Positions 21,120-31,475 of a DNA stretch of 64,000 bases are shown in pieces. Each line of letters starts with the position of its first letter. The stretch's first letter is position 1. The position numbers and the translations under genes were made by a program. Under the pieces are notes generated by a model, which was given only the letters and a program-made list of their open reading frames with translations, had not been told where the DNA came from and did not search any database. The DNA comes from Porphyra umbilicalis (Eukaryota > Rhodophyta > Bangiophyceae > Bangiales > Bangiaceae): NCBI GenBank assembly GCA_002049455.2, contig KV919117.1, positions 1-64,000 of the forward strand. The letters are read 5' to 3'.

Positions 21120-22256
21120 CTGGTTGAAGAGCCTATTGGGGGTCTTTTCGGAGATCTTGCTCGATTAGCCGGAAAATGTATTGGCGGATGTCACTGTTGT
21201 GGTGTAGGGACGATGAAAACATATAGCAAGGGCGGTGGGAGCTCGACTGTGGCAGCGCGTGGCGAGGGCGGAAGGGAGGGTGGGAGCTTGGCGGAGTGGT
21301 GCAAAAAAGACAGGGCAGCGCTTGGTAGAGTGTGTTATGACGAGAAGCAGACCGTCAAACACTCCCACTTTCTCCCACCCGCGGCTCCCGCTTGCACCGG
21401 TAGATGACCGTAGCCCGTCCCCCATCGTGGATGGATGACGCCAGTCCGCTATCCCCGCCTCCTCTCCCTCGCATCCTCGATCTGCCCCTTTGCAGTCAAC
21501 GCTGCCTTTTACTCCTAGCGGACAGATGACCACGGTGTTGGGGGAAAGAGTGGCTGCACACGGAGTTGGAGCGAGGCACATGGCGCCAATGCATAAATCT
21601 CAACCGAAAAGAAGAGGCTCACGGAACAATGACCCCCCCCCCTGCAGCATCTCGCATAGACGCCCCCCGTCCCAGAGCGAACCATGAAATCACCGGTCGG
21701 TTCCACGTGCCCGCTCCCGCGTGCGAAGTATCGGGTGAGCCAGCCACGACCAGCTCAAGTGAGCCTCTTTGCCCGCAGTCCTCCCGCGGGCGGCGTAATC
21801 GACCCGGACCCCTGCAGGCGGTGTAATCGACCGCCGCTGGCTGCTATTCTGGTGCCTAAGAGCCGCGGCCGTGCCCGACGTCCCCCTGGCCAAAACAACC
21901 GGTAGAGCGGTCGACATCCGGGCACGCGGGATGCGGCGGTGACCGCCACCCGGACACGTCCGCGGGTAGACATGCAGCTGCGTGTGGGAGCGTGTCGCCA
22001 TGTGGAGGAACGAGCACGCGCGGCGCAGACCGTTATGAGAGCCATGAGCTTGCCTGGCGCGCCGCCCTAGAGCGCCGATGAGAAAAAAAAGGAGCTGGAA
22101 ATGGTCGGACCCATCCACTGCCCTCGCGCAGCACCTCACACCGGGAAAAGTCGTAGCGTCACGCTCTGCGTCCCGTTTCCGTCCATCCCCCTCGTCGGAT
22201 CCCCCCACGTCGCAGGAGATGGCACGGGCAACGACGACGGCTAGCAGGTGTAGTCC
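21120..22256. other. No gene recognised
   Basis: Mixed short frames. A 312-codon minus-strand frame (22628-21690) overlaps the plus-strand degraded frame beyond 22257 and has an unusual Cys/Val-rich composition, so it is treated as a shadow. Confidence 0.3.
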
Positions 22257-24182
22257 CGCAACAAGCGAGTCGCAGCTGATGATCAACGCGCCGCAGCTAA
22301 CGCACGCCAAGCCGCAGCTGACCACCACCAGGCGCATGTTCAAGTCCAGCAAGCGGCTTCTCAAGCTCAAAAGGTCGCCTGGCGAAGCGCCGCTTTTGAA
22401 AGGCAAGCCGCAGCTGACGACCGCCAAACTACGGCTGTAGTCCAGCACGACGGTGCGGACAACCGCGAAGCCGCAGTCTTCTCCCACGCCTCTGACAAGC
22501 AAGCCACGGCTGACGACCGTCGTGCAGCAGCGGACGACCGGCATGCCGCCGCGGTCCACCATCAGGCAGCCACGGACTAGCGACAAGTATCCGCGACAGA
22601 GCATCACGCAGCCGCTGAAAACAATCAAGCCGCCTTAGACATGCGAGCGGCTGGCGCCGCTGCAGCTGAGCTACCTGCCGCCGACGCGCGCTCCAGGTTA
22701 TGTGCCATAGCAGTTGCATTTAACAACGCCCAGGCGGTCGCTGCAGAGAAAGACCGTCAAGAGGCCGGCCTCTACCGGAAAGCCGCCGCCAAGGAAATGA
22801 AGGCTGTTCGGTCGTGGGCCGCCTCTGTCAAAGCTTAGACCACCACCACGCTGGCTATTATTCCGACCAGCATCACACTGGCGATCACACCGACCATGAA
22901 CGAGTTGGGCTCTGCCGGCGCAGAGGATGCAGAGCGCGGGTACGCTGGCCACGAGCTGCTCGCTCAGACGGGCAGGCGAGCCGAGCAACCAACTTCAGCG
23001 GGCGAGTCGGTGAAGATCTCGACCACGCCTGGCGCGTCGTTCACGGCAGCAGGCAACCAGGGTGCCTATGGGGAGCCGGTTCAAGACACGCAATGAGCAG
23101 GTGACGACGCGAAATTGTCCGCAGGGAGCTCTCCGGGCCCGCCGCGCGCGCGGTTCTCCAGGTACAATTGTCCACTGTGGCGACAGGACATCGTAGGAAA
23201 CTCGCCACGCGACAAGGCCCCCCGCACAGCTTCCTGTTTGATAGCACCATACACAACTCCACCCGGTACGGCTTCCAAGTCGCAGAGCGTGTCATGGACA
23301 AAGTCGTGGACGGAGACGCCGACTACGGGAGAGGCAGCAGGCGACATGGCCGCCGCGGCCGCGGGTACCGTCAACACTGCAGACGGCAAGACCTTCGATG
23401 CCAAAGAGTCGCCGAATGAGGCGCCCCAGTAAAGAGCTGAAACAGCCTTTAATCCACCCGACTTTGATGCAGTCGGCGAAGTGGCCGCGGCTATGGTTGA
23501 CAGTGCCGCTGCCATCGATGACGCCATCGTCAACGAAAACCAATTGTCTTATGAGGCGCCCGAGTTGACGGCCACGACGCCGCCTGCTGGTGAGACATTG
23601 ACGGCTGCGACGCCGCATGCTGGAGGGGCAGCCGGCGACAAGGCCGCCGCCGCCGGCAAGGAGATGACCATCAACGTCGCCGATGCTGACGATGACCTTG
23701 GCGGTCCCATCGTCAACGCCGCCGCAACCGCCAAAAAAAAAGATGTCAACTCCACCGCCGCCTATATCATTGGGGACCAGTCCTGAGCGACGCCACCGCC
23801 GGGCATGCCCGTCAAGGTCGCACTCGAGATGGCTCCGTTGCCACCGCTCAGGCGGCGCACCGATAGCGGTGCCCCCTCTGGCGGTGGTGACTCCGCCGCA
23901 TCACGCAAACGCGGTCGAGATGCCGAGAATCCCTCGGCCCCGCCCTCCTACCAGGCGACGGCGGTGGCGGTGGGGGCGGCGGCGGCTGCGGCTGCCGCAG
24001 CGGCGTTGGCCATGAAGACGGCGACGGAGGCGGCGGGGGTGGCTGCAACCGCGTCAGCCGCAGCCGCCACAATGGTCAACCCTACCGTGCTGGACAAAGT
24101 CGGTAACGGCGACGCTGACGAGAGGGAAGCGGGAGGGGAGAAGCTGAGTGATGAAATCAAAGAGGCCGAGGGCGAAGAGTGA
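22257..24182 (+). pseudogene. Degraded Ala-rich repeat protein in one frame
   Basis: A single plus-strand frame stays protein-like for about 640 codons and is cut by only five stops: TAG 22578, TAG 22836, TGA 23094, TAA 23430 and TGA 23784. The first part is a heptad-like array of DDRxAAA or DRQAAAD units (such as ATADDRRAAADDRHAAAVHH). It continues as an Ala/Glu helix (AFNNAQAVAAEKDRQEAGLY) and then acidic Ala-rich segments (MVDSAAAIDDAIVNENQLSY, INVADADDDLGG). It ends with an acidic tail (DEIKEAEGEE). The persistence of one frame and one composition across the stops argues for a former gene. I do not recognise the family. Recoding or unusual splicing is possible but less likely. Confidence 0.45.
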
Positions 24183-25268
24183 GAGAAAGCAGACGTTGTG
24201 GCAGTGCGCGCACGCCGCGGGCGAACGAGCATCGCCCTGTGTCAAGTCGATGGAGGGGCCGGTTGGCGAGGTTCACGGCGAGGCGCGCGGCAGCGGAGTG
24301 TGGATTGGGAGTGTGGTTGTAATGAACAGCCATAGAGCTGGTGGAAAACTCCCATGCATGTACAATAGCCGACGCAACACGCACCAACCGTCGGAAAAAC
24401 GGAGAACATGAGATTTGTAGAACGTTGCACAAATCGCTACTACGTGTAAGAATAGCGAGCGACAGTCAGCCAGCGTGTCTGCTGCACTGTTCACTCGTAA
24501 CGATACTGACCAGCAGCATCATCTCTCCGTCTTGCAGAGGCAGAAATAAATGACGAGGAATATGCGGTTTAATCACTCCGAGACACAGCTGACTTGATCT
24601 GCTTCCACGTTGCTCCCACAATGCAGCAGACTCATCGGCCACGTGTCCTCGAGTGGCAAGAACTTTTCTCAAGTAAATTTGTTCATGTTCTGATAGTATG
24701 TCATCGATGGAAGAGGTCTGACGATTTTTTGGGGGGTTTTCTTGCTTTCCATTGCTCAACTTTGGGATGGAGTTATGTGGTCTCCAAACATGTTCGAACA
24801 CGTAACGGTGCGGACATCAGTCGACGAGGATCGAACGCTGGTGCTGCAGCTGACACCACTTCATTGCTTTGACTCGGTCGCAGTGCCGTGGGGTTGCTAC
24901 TTCCTGGCCGCTGTGCACGAAGGCCTCGATTTCTTTTCCGCGGTGCACGGATCCTGAACATTGGGCGCAGAGGCAGACAGTACGTGGCAGTTGGACACGC
25001 TATTCCCTCCCTGCTCGCCTTACCGCTTCTCCACGGCCTCGGCGCGCCCACCCACGCTGACCCCCTCGCCCCCCCGCCCAGCCCCCGCCGGCCCTGAAGG
25101 CGCCACCACAAGGGTCGGCGACCGCCTGCCTGCCTGCTACTAGTATCCTTTGCGTCATTTCGCCCTTCTTTTTATCCAGCCCATGTCTGCACCCCTCACG
25201 GACCAACCCTAACCCGCTGCCACATCCGCCCTTCGACTTCCACACCCGTACATCCCTGTCGTCTCCGA
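24183..25268. other. No gene recognised
   Basis: Short frames only. From about 25060 the sequence becomes C-rich, as in leaders of other genes here, just upstream of the broken gene at 25269. Confidence 0.35.
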
Positions 25269-26605
25269 TGGCTGGCAATGCAGCACCGGTTGAACCACGC
25301 GATGCCGCCGCTGCCGCGACTGACAGCGACCCACTACCCGAGGCTTCACACCTTCATGGCGGCGGCAGCGGCGCTTAGGGCGGCGGATCTGCGGGCGGTG
25401 GATCTGCGGGCGGCGGTTTTGCGGGCGGCGGCCCCACCGCGGTCAATGTCAACTTGTGAGACACGCGGTACCGGCCGGTGACAGTGGCATCGAGCACACG
25501 TGGCTCATCATCGGACCTGAAAAGACATTGGACGAACCGGATGACAGCGCCGATGACACATCTGAGAAGCAGCCGCTGTTGTTCGACGACGTTGAAGTCG
25601 ATGAGTTCAATTTCAAGCTCAAGCGTCTATCGGGCCAGGACGTCTTCGCTCGGGCCGTCTGCCGGCTCGCCGACCGCCACATTTACCCCTCGATTGTCGC
25701 TGCGCACGATGCTTTGCGTCTGGTGGCCGACGCGCCTCAGCTGCCTGACGACGAGCGGACCAACCAGCCGTTGTGAAGGGTCATCTTTCCGCCTGAGCAT
25801 CTGTCCCCCAAGGAGTGTCACGGTGCTCCACCGCGCGCACGCCGCTCTCAATGCATCAGCCACGCAGCAGGTCAAAAGCGGGAACGTCTTCATTGAGTCT
25901 TGCGCTAACGTGAGCGGCCACCCCTGGCTGAACTACAAGCTGCGGCAGCACCACCGACACCGCGCCAACAAGGTGGCCAAAGTGGCGTGTGCTTTGGCCG
26001 CCTTCACCGCGGTGCTGCTGAGGCAGCAGACAAAGGCGGTCGGGGTCGTACCGGCCGGCATCATGAAGCGCCTGCGGTCGGTGCTGCGGCACGCTACGAG
26101 GCCTGCCGGCGTGGAAGAGGACGGCAAGCGCGAGCGCAGGAGATACCGGCAGGGAGCTGGCGGCACGATAATTCCCAAGATAATACCGAATGTCAGGTAG
26201 GTGCGTGCAATCGTGCGGCGCGCGGTAGATCACCCCGACCAGATTCCCCACAGCTTCCTCTGTTTGGATGCCCACGGATTCTTTCGCATCTGGCGCTATG
26301 TGATCAGCACCGCCACGCGGGGCAAGCGCCTGTATGAGCTCAATGACTGGACGAGAAAGCGACTCACCGCTCGCTACCATCATCGACTGCGTCGTGCCCC
26401 TGCCGAGCCGGGAGGCTCAGTTGTGCCAACAGCGCCCGCCGCCGCAGAGGATGGAACGGCAGACGTGCCAGCTGCTCCTGCTTCGGGCGCGCCCAATGCG
26501 ACAGGCTTTTCGGCCGCTGACGCTCGTGCTGCGGGTGTGGCAGCTCATGGTTCAGGCGCGATGACGCGGTGGGCACGGCGGGAGCAGCGGGAGAGGAGGG
26601 CCTGA
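25269..26605 (+). pseudogene. Unrecognised broken gene
   Basis: Three pieces in different frames read as one protein. An N-terminal Ala/Gly-rich start (MAGNAAPVEPRDAAAAA, then GGGSAGGG repeats) is interrupted by a TAG. A piece at 25456-25776 contains FDDVEVDEFNFKLKRLSGQD and VCRLADRHIYPSIVAAHDAL. A frame-shifted continuation to 26200 contains GHPWLNYKLRQHHRHRANKV. A last piece, 26201-26605, contains FLCLDAHGFFRIWRYVIS and a Pro/Ala-rich tail. The composition is clearly protein-like, but I cannot name the family. Given the surroundings it may be transposon-derived. Confidence 0.45.
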
Positions 26606-27163
26606 AGGGGGCGGAGGGCGCGGCGGCCACGGCAATCTCGTCCTCAGCCCAGGGCGAAGTCATCTTACTAGATGCGGAGCTATTGGAGACATTCCAGATG
26701 ACGCGTTGCTCGTACTTGGAGGACTATAGTGAGACGGGAATTGTTGGGGGGGGCGGGTTGCGAGGGAATTGTTGGGATTCGAATATTGTCCCTTTCGGCT
26801 ACAGCCACAATACCGGTGTGAATGGTCCTGGGGAGTTCAAAATTATCGTCCAACTCTTCCCCTAACTTCACAGGACGGCAAGCCGCCAGGTCTCATGTAA
26901 AAAGCCAATCCCTAGGCTCCTGCGACTGATTTCCTTCCAAGTCGTCAACTTGTGAGACTTGAATCTGCGACCCCCTGCAAAGCCAACCAGCTTTAACTGG
27001 AAATTTCTGGGCACAGAGCCGGGAATGTGACAAGGGCAAGGTGTGCCAGATGGTGTGGCGGCAGTCGCGGCAAGTGGAAGGAAGACGGGGTCAAACTCGT
27101 TCAAGGACGTGACGGTCAAGGCGCAAGGCTCGGCAAGGTCGGGCGCTACGACAAACAGACATC
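26606..27163. other. Leader of the copia fragment; LTR not established
   Basis: TGTTGGGATTC at 26770 looks like an LTR start, and TGGGCACAGAGC at 27008-27019 resembles the initiator-Met primer binding site used by copia elements. No second LTR exists in the window to prove it. Confidence 0.25.
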
Positions 27164-28469
27164 ATGGATGGAGGCGCTACCGGCATGGGCGTCATCAAGA
27201 TCGGAAAGTTGACGGAGACGAACCTCCATGAGTGGCGTCAGCGCATCAAGATGATTCTAGCGCTGCGCGAGCTTGACTACATGCTTGATGAAGACAGCAA
27301 GCCGACGGACGTGGAGGACTGCGATTTGGCTTCATGGAAGCGTCGAGACACGAAGGTGGGCGCCATCATCGGGCTCACCCTTTGATATGAGCAGCTCGAG
27401 CAAGTTTCGGACTGCAAGACGACGGCGGAAATGTCGTCGACGCTCCAAGGTGTCTTCCAGCGCAAGAGTTTGATGAACAAGATGAAGGCGCGAACCGAGC
27501 TCTACACCGTCGCAATGAACGTCGGCGAAGGCATGCTGGGTTACATCAACCGCGTGCACAACCTCGGTGAGAACCTCAAGGCAATGGGCGGTGAGGTGAC
27601 GGAGATAGATGTCGCCATGGGCATTTTTCAACGGCCTGACGTCAAAGTACGAGAACCTGCTGGTGGCCCTGGACGCCAAAGGCGAGAGCGAGCTGAGCCT
27701 CGAATTTGTCAAGAGCCGCTTGATTCAGGAGGAGCGGCGTCAGGCGGACACGTCACCAGCGACCAAGCACATTGGCGACATGGCACTCGTCGGCGCCAAT
27801 TATCGAGGTCAAGGCCGCCGTGGTGACTGCTCCAAGATCGAGTGCTACTACTGCTCTAAATTCGGGCACATCTCTCGCGACTGCCCAGTTCTCAAGGCCA
27901 AGAGGCATAGCAAGGACAAGGTGGCCGCTATTGCGGCTGAAGACGGTAGAGACAGCGACGACGCCATCTGTCTTGTTGACAATGCGGCTGACAACGATGA
28001 CTTCTCCAAGTCGTCGCTTGTCGACTCTGCGGCGTCTGCACACATGTGCTGGATGCGCGCATGCTTCGACGACTACGAGACAACCACGGGACGGAGCGTC
28101 ACGATGGGTGACAAGGGGTCCGTAGCCACTGCGGGCGTCGGAATTGTCGTACGCAGCGTCATCGTTCACGGGAAGACGCGCAAGATCAAGTTGGATAAGG
28201 TACTCCATGTTCCTACTATGAGCTTCAACCTCATGTCGGTCAGTTTGATGGAGGAACGCGATGCGGAAGTGACATTCAAGGGTGGGAAGGCCATCATCAA
28301 GATTGGCCATAAGGTCGCTGCGTGCGGCACGCGGAAATGTGGGCTCTACCATCTGAACGCGGCACCCATGTCGGATGCTGCTGCAGCGGCCTCTCTGTAG
28401 CTATGGCATGAGCGTCTTGGCCACGTGAACGTGGCCAGCGTCAAGGGGATGACAAAAGAACTGTTAGGG
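27164..28469 (+). mobile_element. Ty1/copia gag-protease fragment, broken
   Basis: The order is that of a copia polyprotein N-terminus. Gag opens with MGVIKIGKLTETNLHEWRQR. After an in-frame TGA at 27383-27385 gag continues (LEQVSDCKTTAEM). One extra T in the T run near 27620 shifts the frame, and gag goes on (FNGLTSKYENLLVALD). Next are a CCHC zinc knuckle (CYYCSKFGHISRDC) and an aspartic protease site (SLVDSAASAHMC). The pre-integrase motif LWHERLGHVNVASVKGM comes last, just after a TAG at 28398. The protease reads DSA where copia elements normally have DSG. Integrase, reverse transcriptase and RNase H are missing: homology ends at about 28469, where a GC-rich non-coding sequence begins. 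Confidence 0.85.
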
Positions 28470-29024
28470 CGCTTCTCGGGCGCTGTTAACGCCCCGCGCC
28501 CCTCGACTCCAAGGCGCAGATAGGGCGCGCATAGAGCATGGATAATTCCACTATTCAAGTTCATGATTGCCTGGTGCCCAGCACGGCGTCAGCAGTCGAC
28601 CATGGTCGCCATGTCCCTACGGACACTGACATGATTGCCATGTTCGTACGGTTCAAGCAAGGGTCTGGTGCTGCCTCTGCACTCAACGCAGCTCCGGGTG
28701 ATGGAGATGGTAGTAGAACGCGTTGTTGAGGGGCCACAGCCTCTGCAGGTGATCCGACGGGGGATGGCGGTGCCCACCGCTACCGTCGCGTCTCGCAGCG
28801 CAAGGCCGTGGGGCTGCGTGACGTATTTGACTTGGTTTGGTACCTTACGGCAGCAGAGCGCCTGTAGGGTGAAGGGTGATGTTGTAGACGTGGCGGTGGT
28901 TGGGCTTGATTGTGCAGTAAACAAAGACTGACGGGGACTCGGCAGTAGCGACCCCAACTGCGATCATTAAATAGACAATTGGATCAACTGGCGGCTGCTA
29001 TTACAGAAGAATCACGAAAGCATA
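28470..29024. other. Non-coding, GC-rich element-like sequence
   Basis: It begins with TGTTAGGGCGC, which recurs at about 29105 in a similar 55-base context (TGTTAGGGCGC, GGGCGC, GTTAACGCC-like, CGCCCCTC, GGCGC). The two copies are direct and imperfect. No coding frame is convincing. Confidence 0.35.
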
Positions 29025-29324
29025 GGGTGCTACCTTTAGTGAGTGTGTGTTTATGGGTGCTACTTGAGGCGTGTTGGGGGCGTCGTTAGCCTTCGGAAGG
29101 GCGTTGTTAGGGCGCCACTAGGGCGCGGTTACGCCGCACGCCCCTCACCTAGCGGCGCTACTGCGAATTCTACTCACAAGCACCGTTTGCTTTGTTGTGC
29201 TCCTTGCTTCTTTTTTCAATGAACTTTTGGCTACAACAAGTCCTGGCGGTACAGTACGGCCCCGAAGAACGCCTGGGGTTGGCCAGAAACGTAGCACCCT
29301 TCCTAGGCCATTAGCGTAGCACCC
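29025..29324. repeat. Small element with inverted GGGTGCTAC/GTAGCACCC motifs
   Basis: GGGTGCTAC occurs at 29025-29033 and 29055-29063. Its reverse complement GTAGCACCC occurs at 29291-29299 and 29316-29324. Two further GTAGCACCC copies lie at 30146 and 30187, inside the next element. The paired inverted arrangement suggests sub-terminal repeats of a roughly 300-bp non-autonomous transposon, but exact ends are not resolved. Confidence 0.45.
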
Positions 29325-30034
29325 TCACTGGAACGTGCAGTTTGGATTTGTGATTTGACAAGCGCGACAGTCTTGCTGCTGCGTGCTTATATTTTTCGGG
29401 AATGGATTGAATGACCAAGAAATACGCATTTTATGCTCTGGAAGCGCACACGCACCAGCAATTCGCGATCGCACCCTCTCTCCCCACCCCCCCCCCCGCC
29501 CCCCCCCACACCCCGTTCCGCCGATCCCCGAACCCACCTCCCTCGCGACCGCGCATTGCCGGCGCTCACCGCGACCACCCCGACATCCGTTGATCCTCGA
29601 CGCAGCCACAAACGACGATTTGCCCGAGAGGTGCCCTGCGTTGCACGGTTTCGAGAAGGTGAGTGCCTGGAGACTGATATTTGCTATGAAGTCTGGGGGT
29701 AGCGGCGGTTGAAGCGAGAGGGGGGGGAGGGGAGGCCGCGTCCGATCGGGAGGGTGCCGTGCGCTTGCGTCCAGCGCCTCCAGAAAGAAGACCGCTGGGG
29801 GGGTGCGCCCAGCTGGACGCCGTCGGCGGCTCGCCGTCGGCTGCTCAATTCGAAGTACCTGCTCATTGCCGGTTCGGCTGCTGCCACTTACAATTTCTTT
29901 GCTTCCCCGAACTGAAACCAAATCTGACTCAACCAGTGTTGCCTCACTGAGAGAGGGGCTACTGGGTCTGGACCCACTCGAAGATGGTCGCGAAGACCAT
30001 CTTCGAGGGCGCCCAACTTCGGGGCCGTACTGTA
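29325..30034. other. Non-coding, C-rich
   Basis: Contains C tracts at about 29488-29508 and competing 60-250 codon frames on both strands without motifs. CGAAGATGGTCGCGAAGACCATCTTCG at about 29979-30005 is a short near-perfect palindrome next to the following element. Confidence 0.35.
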
Positions 30035-30765
30035 CAGTAGGCTTGTATTTCACGCCCCCAAACCCGGGGCGTGTGGGCGTGTCACGCCCGATCACGCCCG
30101 ATCACGCCCTAATCACGCCCCTTTTGGGGGCGTGAACACACACAGGTAGCACCCATTGTATACGAATCTGCTCGTTCCTTGATTATGTAGCACCCCTGTC
30201 GGACTGGGGGCGATCAATGTGAACTGCTTTGGGGCTGTACTGTATAGAACCAATCAATCACAGACCGAAGGCTGCCTTGGCATCCTTCAAGTACGACTCT
30301 ATGTCAAAGAGGTCGAAGAAGAAGACGCGTGGCTTCGCCCCATGTACGGGAGGGGGGGTAAATTACGATGACGGACGGCGGCCAGGCAGTCTTGGCATCA
30401 CTGTCGCTGTAAAACAGAGGCAACTGCAGAAGCAGAAGCTGCCGTCGCAGCCGCAGCCACCGACGCAGACAATGTGGGAGGGGCACCCGTCTAGGAGGGG
30501 GCCAACCCCGTGGCGCTTGGGGCGGCGTGCGAGGGCCGGTGGGCTGATCGTCTTGGGCCGCAGCAGTGCGCCCCCGCCCACTGTCCAGTGCATTGGATTG
30601 CACTATATTAAGTTCGTCGGCGGCGTATTTATTTTATGAGATCACGCCCCAGTTCACGCCCTTTTCTGCTTGGGCGTGATGAGTGATCGCGTTAAAAAAC
30701 GTGCTAGCGATCACGTAAAACGTGACTCCCCAATCACGTAAAGGGCGTGAAGTACAAGCCTACTG
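30035..30765. mobile_element. 731-bp non-autonomous element flanked by TA
   Basis: Terminal inverted repeats of about 26 bp with one mismatch: CAGTAGGCTTGTATTTCACG at the left, and CAGTAGGCTTGTACTTCACG at the right read inwards. They are flanked by TA at 30033-30034 and 30766-30767. Near both ends are clustered TCACGCCC motifs, four or more within 30050-30125 and several in both orientations within 30640-30760, along with GATCACG variants. Such sub-terminal arrays are commonly transposase-binding sites. No transposase is encoded. Confidence 0.78.
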
Positions 30766-30963
30766 TACAGTGAGACACCGCGACAAGATCGGGAGTGACT
30801 TAACCTAATCTTTGCATTTTTCTATTCTTACTCCGGTCGTGGAGATGCAGTGTCATTTTGGAAACAGTCTTCTGGCCAGCGATCTTTCAGTGGGAAATCA
30901 CTGTACCAGACCGCCGATTCTCTGGTTCATCAAGACTTGACCGGAACGACGAGTCTACAGCTA

Positions 30964-31101
30964 CTCTCACAAAAACATGCCACTGCAACTCTTGCATAAT
31001 TGTTGCAAAATCGGCCTTCACGGCGGCGTAGAGCTTCACGGCGGCGTAGAGGCCGAGTTTGCAGCAGTTGTGCAAGAGTTGCAGTGGCAGATTTTTGAGA
31101 G
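30964..31101. repeat. 138-bp hairpin-forming palindrome
   Basis: The left arm begins CTCTCACAAAAACATGCCAC and the right arm, read back, begins CTCTCAAAAATCTGCCACTG. The arms match with few differences over about 60 bases. The centre holds two direct copies of CTTCACGGCGGCGTAGAG. It may be a short foldback element or the footprint of one; no clear target duplication was seen. Confidence 0.7.
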
Positions 31102-31475
31102 AACAGCGTTACCCGTCCCGGTGATGCTTTGGATTGGCCGAATCGGCATATAGATGCGCCACGTTCTTTATTGTTTCGGCGATGATGACCTTGAGACTGG
31201 GGCGTACTGACGACACGGTCGTGCACCGCTATAGGATCCACTCTTCACCCGCGACCACCAGTCATGGTACTCGGCGCGCACCGCTCTGGGTCCAAACCAC
31301 GCAGCCGGTCCAATCCTTGTGGCCTCGCGGCGGCCCGTGGCGCCCGCCATGGCGGGCGTAGCACTTGAAACACGCGACGTGCAGCGAAGCGAGCCTCAAA
31401 AAATGGTGAAAAAAAAAAATGCGCCGCTGGCAGCCACCCGCGGCCGTCGCCCGCGTCGCCGTCGCTCCTCCGCGG
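31102..31475. other. Intergenic, downstream of the LETM1-like gene
   Basis: 3' flank of the minus-strand LETM1-like gene. An A tract occurs near 31410. No gene is seen. Confidence 0.5.

Noticed and set aside
21690-22628. 312-codon minus-strand frame rich in Cys/Val/Leu
   Set aside because: Antisense of the DDRxAAA heptad region. The repeating codons on the plus strand generate the frame.
27620-27630. Programmed -1 frameshift in copia at the T run
   Set aside because: The fragment also has a TGA in gag and a TAG before the pre-integrase motif, so an ordinary inserted base is simpler.
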